From an uncultured Rubrobacteraceae bacterium (lineage in GTDB: Bacteria; Actinomycetota; Rubrobacteria; Rubrobacterales; Rubrobacteraceae), in NCBI GenBank assembly GCA_902806105.1, contig CADCVI010000119.1, forward strand, positions 1 to 8,925: DNA of 8,925 nucleotides. The letters are read 5' to 3'. This document shows positions 1-5,298 of this stretch, one piece after another (the first letter of the stretch is position 1; every line of letters starts with the position of its first letter). A program made the translations under genes and the position numbers. The notes under the pieces were generated by a model. It made no database searches. It saw nothing but the letters and a program-made list of their open reading frames with translations, and was not told the DNA's origin.

Positions 1-1
1 C

Positions 2-382
2 GTCTTCTGCATCAACAAGGCCGACCACCCGCAGGCCAAAGGGGCCGCCGCCGAGGTCCGCTCCATCCTCGAGATAGGCCACGAGCTCGACCCGGAAGCC
101 CCCGTCCCCCCTATAGTGCTGACCCGCGGCGACAACGGCGAGGGGGTCGAGGAGTTGAAGGCCGAGATCGAGAAGCACCGGACCTTCCTCCAGGAGAGCG
201 GCCGAATGGAGACCCGCCGTCTCGCCGCAATGAGGGAGTTCGTCCTCGCGTGGGCGACGAACAAGCTCGAAAAGGGGATACGAGAGCGCCTCTCCCGGGA
301 GGACGCCGGGCTCATGGAGAAGGTCCGGGAGCGCGAGGTCGACCCCATCAGCGCCGCCGAGACGCTATACAGGGAGGTCTAG
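2..382 (+). CDS. meaB: MeaB/ArgK-type GTPase, C-terminal part (5' end outside the window)
   Basis: Only the last 126 codons are present; the frame is open from base 2 to the TAG at 380-382. MeaB is a cytoplasmic P-loop GTPase of the SIMIBI class that loads and protects adenosylcobalamin-dependent methylmalonyl-CoA mutase. The visible part holds the guanine-specificity motif NKAD (window residues 5-8), then a G5-like stretch (TRGDNGEGV) that normally follows it in this family, and a helical C-terminal tail rich in Arg, Glu and Lys ending in DPISAAETLYREV, typical of the dimerisation region of MeaB. The Walker A and switch regions would lie upstream and cannot be checked. The partner mutase genes are not visible; they usually sit directly upstream. 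The related family name ArgK (LAO/AO transport ATPase) is an old misnomer for the same proteins. Confidence 0.87.
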   Translation, partial: VFCINKADHPQAKGAAAEVRSILEIGHELDPEAPVPPIVLTRGDNGEGVEELKAEIEKHRTFLQESGRMETRRLAAMREFVLAWATNKLEKGIRERLSREDAGLMEKVREREVDPISAAETLYREV

Positions 383-405
383 CTTCGGGCCAGACCTCCC
401 TGTAT
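367..405. terminator. Bidirectional terminator hairpin between convergent meaB and BVMO genes
   Basis: A perfect 14-bp inverted repeat (arms 367-380 and 392-405, arm ATACAGGGAGGTCT) encloses an 11-nt loop that contains CTTCGG, a stabilising tetraloop sequence. The left arm overlaps the last codons of meaB and the first base of its stop codon. There is no clear U tract on either side, as is common in high-GC actinobacteria. Its place between two convergent genes supports a shared terminator. Confidence 0.75.
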
Positions 406-448
406 CGGTGTTGCGGTCCGTCAGCGGTCGTCTGCCACAGGGCGGGCG

Positions 449-2095
449 TTACGGCGTGAAGGCGAATCCCTCGTAGTCGTTTGCGGCAATCTCGTCGCAC
501 TTCTGCCTGTAGGGTCCGGCTCCGCCGAGATAGGGCATGAACACCCGAGGCTTGCCGGGGATGTTCGCCCCCATGTACCAGGTCGCGGACTCCGGGAACA
601 GCGTCGCGCGGGCCAACTCCTGCACGTGGTCGCTCCACTCCTGCTCGGCTCGCTCGGTCGGCTCGACGATCTCCGCGCCGCGCTCCTGCATGTCCGCGAT
701 GATCCTCGAGACGAACTCGACGTGCTGCTCGATGGAGACCGGCATGTTGGTGAGAACCGACGGGCTGCCCGGCCCTGTGAGGAAGAACAGGTTGGGGAAG
801 CCCGCGCTGGTGAGGCCGAGGTAGGTCTTCGGCCCCTCCGCCCACTTCTCGCGCATCAGCTCCCCGCCGCGCCCGCGGATGTCGATCCTGTTAAGCGGGC
901 CGGTCATGGCGTCGAACCCGGTGGCGAAGATCAGGACGTCGAACTCGTACTCGGCCTCGGAGGTTCGCAGGCCTGTCGGGGTGATCTCCTCGATCGGCGC
1001 GGCCTTCACGTCCACGAGCTCGACGTTGTCGCGGTTGAACGCCTCGTAGTAGTTGGTCTCCAGGGGCACGCGCTTGGTGCCGAACGCGTGGTCGCGCGGG
1101 GTGAGCTTCTCGGCGGTCTCGGGGTCGTCGACCCGCTCGGCGATCCTCTCGCGCATCCACTCGGAGATCGTGTCGTTGGACTCCTTCGTGAAGAGGATGT
1201 CGTTGTAGTTGCCCACCCACAGGCCGAACCCGCCCCGGTCCCACCGCTTCCGGAACTCGCGCTCGCGCTCCTCGGGTGTCGCCTCGAGGGCGGATTTCTC
1301 GATAAACCAGAGCTCGTGCCCGGCGAAGGAGGTTCGGACCCGGTCCCAGATCCCCTCGAAGTCCTCCTTGCGGGACTTCTGGACCTCGGGGTCCACCGGG
1401 CCGTTGCGGGCCGGGATGGCGTAGTTGGCGGTGCGCTGGAACACGGTGAGGTGCTCGGCCTGCTCGGCGATCAAAGGGATCGCCTGGATCCCCGTGGCTC
1501 CGGTACCGATGATGCCGACGGTCTTCCCGGTGAAGTCCACGCCCTCGTGCGGCCACAACCCGGTGTGGTACCACTCGCCCTCGAAGGTTTCGCGTCCCGG
1601 GATGTCCGGCCGGGTCGCCGACGACAGGGCCCCGACGGCGGCGATGAAATACCGCGTGGTGACGACGTCGCCTTTGTCCGTGCGGACCTCCCAGACCTTC
1701 CTCTCCTCGTCGAAGCTGGCGCCGGTCACCCGGGTGGAGAGCTGGATATCCTGGCGCAGGTCGTACCGGTCGGTCACGTGCTCGAGGTAGCTGCGGATCT
1801 CGCTCTGCTCGGGGTAGCGCTCGCTCCACTCCCACTCCTGCCAGAGCTCCTTGTCGAACGAGTAGGAGTAGATGTAGCTGTCGGAATCGCTCCTCGCCCC
1901 CGGATAGCGGTTCCAGTACCAGGTCCCGCCGACGCCGCTCCCCTCCTCGTAGACCCGTGCCGAGAGGCCGAGCTCGTTGCGCAGCCTGTGTAGCATGTAC
2001 AACCCCGAGAACCCGGCCCCGACGATGACCGCATCGAAGTCGACTGCCCGCTCCTCCGCTCCTGCTTCCCGATGGTCCCGCTGCGTGCTGGACAT
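449..2095 (-). CDS. Type I Baeyer-Villiger monooxygenase (FAD/NADPH)
   Basis: A 548-residue flavoprotein that should use NADPH and O2 to turn a ketone into an ester or lactone. The length matches phenylacetone and cyclohexanone monooxygenases (about 540 aa). The FAD Rossmann motif GAGFSG is at residues 26-31. The second BVMO fingerprint GGTWYWNRYPGARSD is at 56-70, and the classic fingerprint FEGEWYHTGLWP (FxGxxxHxxxWP) at 171-182. The NADP Rossmann motif GTGATG is at 197-202. FGTKR (338-342) carries the Arg that matches the catalytic Arg of phenylacetone monooxygenase, and ATGFD (391-395) is the late FAD motif. All key residues seem present, so it should be active. The ATG is preceded by AAGGAGGAGG. 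The substrate cannot be read from sequence. A degraded esterase-like fragment lies just upstream, a partner often found beside BVMOs to cleave the ester product. Confidence 0.93.
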   Translation of the reverse strand: MSSTQRDHREAGAEERAVDFDAVIVGAGFSGLYMLHRLRNELGLSARVYEEGSGVGGTWYWNRYPGARSDSDSYIYSYSFDKELWQEWEWSERYPEQSEIRSYLEHVTDRYDLRQDIQLSTRVTGASFDEERKVWEVRTDKGDVVTTRYFIAAVGALSSATRPDIPGRETFEGEWYHTGLWPHEGVDFTGKTVGIIGTGATGIQAIPLIAEQAEHLTVFQRTANYAIPARNGPVDPEVQKSRKEDFEGIWDRVRTSFAGHELWFIEKSALEATPEEREREFRKRWDRGGFGLWVGNYNDILFTKESNDTISEWMRERIAERVDDPETAEKLTPRDHAFGTKRVPLETNYYEAFNRDNVELVDVKAAPIEEITPTGLRTSEAEYEFDVLIFATGFDAMTGPLNRIDIRGRGGELMREKWAEGPKTYLGLTSAGFPNLFFLTGPGSPSVLTNMPVSIEQHVEFVSRIIADMQERGAEIVEPTERAEQEWSDHVQELARATLFPESATWYMGANIPGKPRVFMPYLGGAGPYRQKCDEIAANDYEGFAFTP

Positions 2096-2221
2096 GCCTT
2101 CCTCCTCCTTGTCGTGGTTCAGTTTGCATCGTCTCTACGCCGGCACCCCGCCGAAACCGCCACTTCTCGCGGCTGTGAGAGACCGATCCGATTCCGGTCG
2201 TGAAGGGTTGGTACCCACCGC

Positions 2222-2397
2222 CCGAGGCACCGGCTTTCCGCTTTATCGGGACGTCCTTGCCGGCCTAAAGCAGCTTCTCGGCGAACGCCCCCCTCATTCT
2301 GTAAAGGATCGAACCCGGCCGAGGCGATGAATGCGAACGGACCGCCCATCTCCTCCAGCCGACTGGGGGAGGCGTTCGCCGTCTGGCCCATTGGCAT
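2222..2397 (-). pseudogene. Remnant of an alpha/beta-hydrolase-3 (HSL-type) esterase, 5'-truncated and frameshifted
   Basis: From an ATG at 2397, preceded by the ribosome binding site AAGGGGAG, the frame reads through LEEMGGPFAFIASAGFDPLQ followed by NEG. This resembles the block (LxGLPPAxIxTAGFDPLRDEG) that carries the catalytic Asp of HSL-family esterases. After NEG, at a run of six G on the coding strand (2288-2293), the similarity continues only in another frame (AFAEKLL, an in-frame TAG at 2265-2267, then AGKDVPIKRK). That corresponds to the AYAERLREAGVPV segment of the family. The upstream two thirds (oxyanion HGG and GDSAGG motifs) and the His-containing HGF end are missing. The reading frame from the ATG stays open for 92 aa to 2119, but its later part looks like random high-GC translation. 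The homology rests on memory of the family consensus, not on a search. Confidence 0.55.
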
Positions 2398-2460
2398 GCT
2401 TGTCTCCCCTTCCTCTTGCCCACCAAGCATGGTCGGCTTTCCCTTATTCCCTAAGGCGCA

Positions 2461-2489
2461 ACGGTAACAATCGTGGTTCCCCGTGTCAA
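2461..2489 (-). promoter_or_regulatory. Sigma-70-type promoter reading towards the hydrolase remnant and BVMO
   Basis: On the - strand a perfect -35 box TTGACA (2484-2489) is separated by 17 nt from TACCGT (2461-2466), which keeps the T1, A2 and T6 positions of a -10 box. Predicted transcription starts near 2454, about 55 nt before the remnant's ATG and about 360 nt before the BVMO ATG. No better promoter was seen nearer the BVMO. Confidence 0.6.
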
Positions 2490-2588
2490 CCAGACGGGCT
2501 CCATGTCCATTCGTGCGGCTAACGTGGGCGTCATGGTAGATAAGCGGAGCATCACGGACATCGGGTGGAGGAAGATCCGTTTTTGATC

Positions 2589-3404
2589 TTATAGAGCGCC
2601 TATTAGAAAAACGTTCATCAACTTGTGGTCTTCTGCGCGGCCGGATGTGCCGTGTACAAGGTAGCCGAACGCTCTGACGTTCACCCCCAGGTAATCGTCG
2701 AGTTCGAGCTCTTCGCTTACCAGGGCATACTCGACGGTCTCTGCACCCTCGCTGCGTAAACAATGGGAGCCGCCCTCGGAAGATGGGTACTCTAGCTTCC
2801 TCAGTATCCCGTCCGCATGTATCTCTCGGGGATCTGTGTGGTCCGCGGTCTCTGTGCCCGAGCTTTGGACGCCCGCTGCCGGTGCTACGTCTCTAGCAGG
2901 ATTCTCCGAAGAGACCAGGATCCCATCCCCGACCCTGACGGTGCCGCCTGAAACGATCCTCGCCCGCAGTCCTCCCTTGTGGACCAGAGGCCGCATCACG
3001 CGCTTGCCGGTGAGCTTCTCGAGGTAGGTGCAGGGCTCGCAGATCCTTATGCCCTCGCACACGACCTCCCCCATCCGGAAGCGCTTACCAATCAGGGTGT
3101 TCACGCGGACAGAGCGGGTCAGAACGTTGCGGCGGCTCTCGGAAGGATGGAGGCGGATGCCGGTTTCCCTTTCTATCCCCTCCAGCTCCTCGGACTCGAT
3201 CAGCGTGATCTCCCTGCTCCCGTCCGCAAGCGGGCGGTTGGAATAGTACCCGGCGCCCTCGAGGTACCTGTCGCCCACCAGGCCTTGCCCGGCGATGGCC
3301 TCCGCCTCCGTCAGGGATCGCATCGGCTCCCCCGCAGAGGGGGTTATATAGATGGCCTCGACCTCGCCCGTGATCTTTCCTGCAGCCTTCGACCCCCTGC
3401 TCAC
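2589..3404 (-). CDS. MOSC-domain protein with a C-terminal OB-like extension
   Basis: A 271-residue protein starting at GTG 3404, with a GGGAG ribosome binding site 5 nt upstream. Residues about 11-165 form a MOSC domain, a beta-barrel fold shared with the C-terminus of molybdenum cofactor sulfurases and with YiiM-type proteins. Seen are GLVGDRY (41-47), the ESRRN element (89-93), the Cys-rich segment with C116 and CEPC (122-125), and the closing block GGLRARIVSGGTVRVGD (144-160). The conserved Cys is expected to handle sulfur or ligate molybdenum cofactor. Stand-alone MOSC proteins are usually 150-220 aa. Here a linker (about 166-195) leads to a tail (about 196-271) with the pattern YALxSEELELDDYLGVNVRAFGYLV...LMNVFLIGAL, which resembles small OB-type beta domains (YxLxSxxVDLxxYVGxxVxVxGxxV..LLNV). 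No signal peptide or membrane segment is seen, so it is probably cytoplasmic. It is divergent from the mycofactocin genes; a functional link is not shown. Confidence 0.85.
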   Translation of the reverse strand: MSRGSKAAGKITGEVEAIYITPSAGEPMRSLTEAEAIAGQGLVGDRYLEGAGYYSNRPLADGSREITLIESEELEGIERETGIRLHPSESRRNVLTRSVRVNTLIGKRFRMGEVVCEGIRICEPCTYLEKLTGKRVMRPLVHKGGLRARIVSGGTVRVGDGILVSSENPARDVAPAAGVQSSGTETADHTDPREIHADGILRKLEYPSSEGGSHCLRSEGAETVEYALVSEELELDDYLGVNVRAFGYLVHGTSGRAEDHKLMNVFLIGAL

Positions 3405-3497
3405 CGTTCTCCCTTCATCACATCACTAGATGAGTGTTGCAAGATTTTTGGGCCCAGAGTGTATTCGTTGGACGGATTCGCACCTGCCCGACGAAGG

Positions 3498-3526
3498 TTG
3501 ACCCGCGCACATCGACCAATTATTCT
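3498..3526 (+). promoter_or_regulatory. Strong sigma-70-type promoter of mftA
   Basis: TTGACC (3498-3503), a 17-nt spacer and TATTCT (3521-3526) differ by one base each from TTGACA and from TATACT-like -10 boxes. The start of transcription would be near 3533, giving a leader of about 55 nt before mftA. It sits in an AT-rich patch that stands out from the GC-rich surroundings, in the gap shared with the divergent MOSC gene. No comparable promoter was seen on the opposite strand. Confidence 0.7.
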
Positions 3527-3576
3527 GATTGTATCCTGTAAAATACCGTACAAAAAACCACTATGAGTGTGGCTTG

Positions 3577-3584
3577 AAAGGAGG
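3577..3584 (+). promoter_or_regulatory. Ribosome binding site that sets the mftA start
   Basis: AAAGGAGG is nearly a full complement to the 16S 3' end and ends 4 nt before the in-frame GTG at 3589. An earlier in-frame start at 3529 would lie at or before the predicted transcription start and has no such site, so the GTG is preferred. Confidence 0.75.
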
Positions 3585-3588
3585 AAAC

Positions 3589-3777
3589 GTGGGGAAGCTT
3601 CGCGACGAGGTCGTACCCGCAGCCAGCGCGGATCCTGTCATGATCGATTCCACGCAAGAAAGGCCGCCGCGGCCCGGCGTCGTTCCCGGCGAGAAAGGGA
3701 CTGAGGAGAAGCCCCGGGTGTCGGAAGAGATCGTGATCGAGGAGATTAGCATAGACGGGATGTGCGGCGTTTATTAG
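3589..3777 (+). CDS. mftA: Mycofactocin precursor peptide MftA
   Basis: A 62-residue RiPP precursor. The C-terminus EEISIDGMCGVY contains the hallmark IDGMCGVY. In mycofactocin synthesis MftC decarboxylates the last Tyr and joins it to the adjacent Val, and later enzymes cut the modified dipeptide free to make the redox cofactor. The rest of the chain is leader for MftB and MftC: mostly polar, with a Pro/Arg/Gly-rich middle (PPRPGVVPG, residues 26-34) and an acidic helix-like segment (EEIVIEE, 46-52) just before the core. The start is GTG at 3589. mftA lies first behind a strong promoter and is followed by a strong hairpin, an arrangement expected to give more precursor transcript than enzyme transcript. 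MftA proteins are often shorter (about 30-60 aa), so this one is at the long end. Identification is firm because mftB and mftC lie nearby. Confidence 0.95.
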   Translation: MGKLRDEVVPAASADPVMIDSTQERPPRPGVVPGEKGTEEKPRVSEEIVIEEISIDGMCGVY

Positions 3778-3812
3778 ATTCAGCGTCTCCAAGCCCGTCC
3801 TTTGGCTCGTCA

Positions 3813-3850
3813 CCGCCGGGCGGTCGGATCTGGATCCGGCCGCCCGGCGG
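3813..3850 (+). terminator. Long GC-rich hairpin after mftA, terminator or attenuator
   Basis: Arms 3813-3829 and 3834-3850 pair over 17 bp with one G-U pair (T3824 with G3839) and a CTGG tetraloop. It starts 36 nt after the mftA stop. There is no T run after it, so it may be a U-less actinobacterial terminator, a partial terminator or an RNA stabiliser. As the genes downstream show no strong promoter of their own, partial readthrough is the simplest reading. Confidence 0.65.
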
Positions 3851-3878
3851 GCATCTTCGTGGAACGCGTGATCTACCA

Positions 3879-3894
3879 ATGAGGCCGGTCTCAT
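3879..3894. promoter_or_regulatory. 16-bp near-perfect palindrome, possible operator
   Basis: ATGAGGCCGGTCTCAT has 7 of 8 base pairs symmetric, and the eighth would be G-U in RNA. It is flanked by a second, asymmetric inverted pair, CTACCA (3873-3878) and TGGTAG (3905-3910). The position, between the mftA hairpin and the SDR gene, suits an operator for a TetR-type regulator (mycofactocin loci often carry the TetR-type mftR) or a small hairpin. No regulator gene is in the window, so this is only a candidate. Confidence 0.35.
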
Positions 3895-3970
3895 AAGGAG
3901 CGTGTGGTAGAGGGGTGGACTAGCTCGCCGGAAAGGCTTGGAGAGATCACTGGTCGAGGCCTGTCTGAGC

Positions 3971-4046
3971 GCGATCCTCTGACTGCTCCCCGATGAGTCC
4001 GAGCACGTGAGGGGCGTCGGCGAGTTAGCCGAAAGACGAGGATCGC
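3971..4046 (+). promoter_or_regulatory. Possible structured 5' leader RNA of the SDR gene
   Basis: A perfect 9-bp pairing, GCGATCCTC (3971-3979) with GAGGATCGC (4038-4046), closes a 76-nt segment ending 15 nt before the SDR ribosome binding site. Inside it are two smaller helices that do not conflict: TGCTC with GAGCA (about 3983-4004) and CGGC with GCCG (about 4019-4030). Together they give a three-way-junction layout. I do not recognise a known riboswitch class. In such GC-rich DNA a 9-bp pairing can arise by chance. Confidence 0.35.
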
Positions 4047-4071
4047 ACGCAACCCTCGAGAGGAGGAAGCG

Positions 4072-4875
4072 GTGGCCAGGCTGGACGGGAAGGTGGCGTT
4101 CATCACCGGCGCCGCCAGGGGGCAGGGGCGTTCGCACGCCCTCACGCTCGCTCGCGAGGGGGCCGACGTCGCGATCTGCGACGTCGTGGGACAGATGAAG
4201 ACCGTGCCCTACCCGCTGGCTACCGGGGAGGACCTGGAGGAGACGGCTCGCATGGTCGAGGAGTTAGGCCGGCGCTGCGTCTGCATGCAGGCCGATGTGC
4301 GCAGCAGCGAGCAGATGCGGGCGGTGGCCGACGGGGCGGTGGGCGAGCTCGGAAGGATCGATATTCTGTGCGCGAACGCGGGGATCTCCACCTACGCGAA
4401 GTCCTGGGAGTTGACGGACGAGCAGTGGGACGAGGTGATTGGGGTGAACCTGACCGGCGCGTGGAAGAGCTGCCGGGCGGTGATACCTTACATGATCTCC
4501 GGCGGGGGCGGCGCGATCGTGCTGACCTCCTCCGTCGCCGGGCTGAAGGGACTCCCCGGCCTCGCCCACTACGCCGCCGCCAAGCACGGCGTCGTCGGCC
4601 TGATGCGCTCCCTGGCGTACGAGTTGGCGGAGCACAACGTCCGCGTCAACAGCATACACCCCACGGGTGTGAACACGCCCATGGTCGACAACGAGGTCAT
4701 GGGACCCCTCGTGGACGAGCACCGCGAGTACGCGCTCGGCGGGGTCAACCTTATGGGGAACGTGCTGACCGAGCCGCAAGACGTCAGCAACGCCGTCCTC
4801 TGGCTCGTCTCCGACGAGGCCCGCTACGTCACCGGCGTGGCCCTCCCGATCGATGCCGGAGCCCTGGTCAAGTGA
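4072..4875 (+). CDS. Mycofactocin-coupled SDR-family oxidoreductase
   Basis: A 267-residue classical short-chain dehydrogenase. The cofactor motif TGAARGQG is at residues 12-19, NAG at 102-104 and the structural Asn at 126. The catalytic Ser/Tyr/Lys are S154, Y167 and K171 (YAAAK), so the active site is complete. After the second beta strand (D37) comes an extra stretch of about 14 residues, then PYPLATGEDLEET (47-58). This insertion and the GQGRSHA sequence are typical of the mycofactocin-coupled SDR family, where it is thought to trap NAD so that bound NADH is reoxidised by mycofactocin rather than exchanged. The likely reaction is reversible oxidation of an alcohol to a ketone or aldehyde; the substrate is unknown. 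GTG start with AGGAGG 5 nt upstream. It lies between mftA and mftB, an uncommon place. Carveol dehydrogenase-like names are often given to such proteins but are not supported here. Confidence 0.92.
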   Translation: MARLDGKVAFITGAARGQGRSHALTLAREGADVAICDVVGQMKTVPYPLATGEDLEETARMVEELGRRCVCMQADVRSSEQMRAVADGAVGELGRIDILCANAGISTYAKSWELTDEQWDEVIGVNLTGAWKSCRAVIPYMISGGGGAIVLTSSVAGLKGLPGLAHYAAAKHGVVGLMRSLAYELAEHNVRVNSIHPTGVNTPMVDNEVMGPLVDEHREYALGGVNLMGNVLTEPQDVSNAVLWLVSDEARYVTGVALPIDAGALVK

Positions 4876-5019
4876 CGTCGTCATCTCCTGCCAGGCCCCC
4901 TCAAAGCCGGAGGGTACGTCTTCGTGGGGTGCATGAAGGGTGCCTGTGCGCCGTTAGCCGTTGCGTCCACAGTCCGTAAGGTTGGAGAATGCAAGGACAC
5001 GAAAGGGAGGGGGAGCGAG

Positions 5020-5298
5020 GTGCCGCTAAAAACGGATGGGAGCTACGGGGTGCCGCCCCAGGTCTCGGTCCGGCCCGAACGGTTCGGGGGGCTCGTCTAC
5101 CGCTACGACAACCGGGCGCTGCTGTTTCTGCACTCGCGCCCGCTGGTGGAGTTCCTCGTCGGGTTGGACGGCGGACGCCCGCTGGGGGCTGCGCTCGACG
5201 ACTTCGCGGCGGAGAAGGGGTTGGGCGAGGGAGAGCGCCGGGCGTTGGAGAACGCTTTGGGCCAACTCGAAGGGAAAGGGATAATCCGTGAGCTATGA
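5020..5298 (+). CDS. mftB: Mycofactocin peptide chaperone MftB (PqqD-like RRE)
   Basis: A 92-residue protein that should bind the MftA leader and hand it to MftC. The family block SVRPERFGGLVYRYDNRALLFL (residues 16-37, shown here only to name it: VRPERFG, then Y..Y.NR..LFL) forms the beta hairpins of the RiPP recognition element. It is followed by a winged-helix-like helical half ending LEGKGIIREL. The chosen start is GTG at 5020, behind the purine-rich AGGGAGGGGGAG. The frame is open further upstream to a GTG at 4924, but that would add 32 residues with no family resemblance. The gap of 144 nt to the SDR gene holds no feature I could support beyond a 5-bp hairpin. The 3' end overlaps mftC by 11 nt, so the two are translationally coupled. 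Confidence 0.92.
   Translation: MPLKTDGSYGVPPQVSVRPERFGGLVYRYDNRALLFLHSRPLVEFLVGLDGGRPLGAALDDFAAEKGLGEGERRALENALGQLEGKGIIREL

Larger units (their letters stand above)
2096..2588. other. 493-nt gap without an intact gene, upstream of the BVMO
   Basis: This gap lies between the BVMO and MOSC genes, both on the - strand. It holds the BVMO ribosome binding site next to 2095, the hydrolase remnant (2222-2397) with its own ribosome binding site near 2405-2412, and a promoter at 2461-2489. Nothing recognisable was seen between about 2490 and 2588, including no clear terminator for the MOSC gene. Confidence 0.6.

Noticed and set aside
626..1993. Long open frame on the + strand opposite the BVMO
   Set aside because: Antisense of a gene with all BVMO motifs; the translation is Leu/Val/Gly/Asp-rich repetition typical of a high-GC shadow frame.
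2571..2588. Short inverted repeat AGATC/GATCT after the MOSC stop as a terminator
   Set aside because: Only 5 bp with an A-rich loop and no T run in the right direction; too weak.
3904..3996. Tiny frame of 30 codons with an upstream AAGGAG, a possible leader peptide
   Set aside because: The ribosome site is only 3 nt from the GTG, composition is not protein-like, and it overlaps the proposed RNA structure; too weak to call a gene.
3985..4040. Hammerhead-ribozyme-like core (CGATGAGTCC ... CGAAA) before the SDR gene
   Set aside because: The first core should read CTGATGA but the sequence has CCGATGA, the bases after it do not pair with those before GAAA, and the outer helix does not abut the core as required.
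4954..4982. TTAGCC-17-TAAGGT as a promoter for mftB
   Set aside because: The -35 box matches the consensus at only three positions; not distinguishable from background.
4924..5019. Upstream start for MftB at GTG 4924
   Set aside because: A GGAGG lies 10 nt before it, but the extra 32 residues do not resemble MftB proteins, and a better ribosome site precedes 5020.
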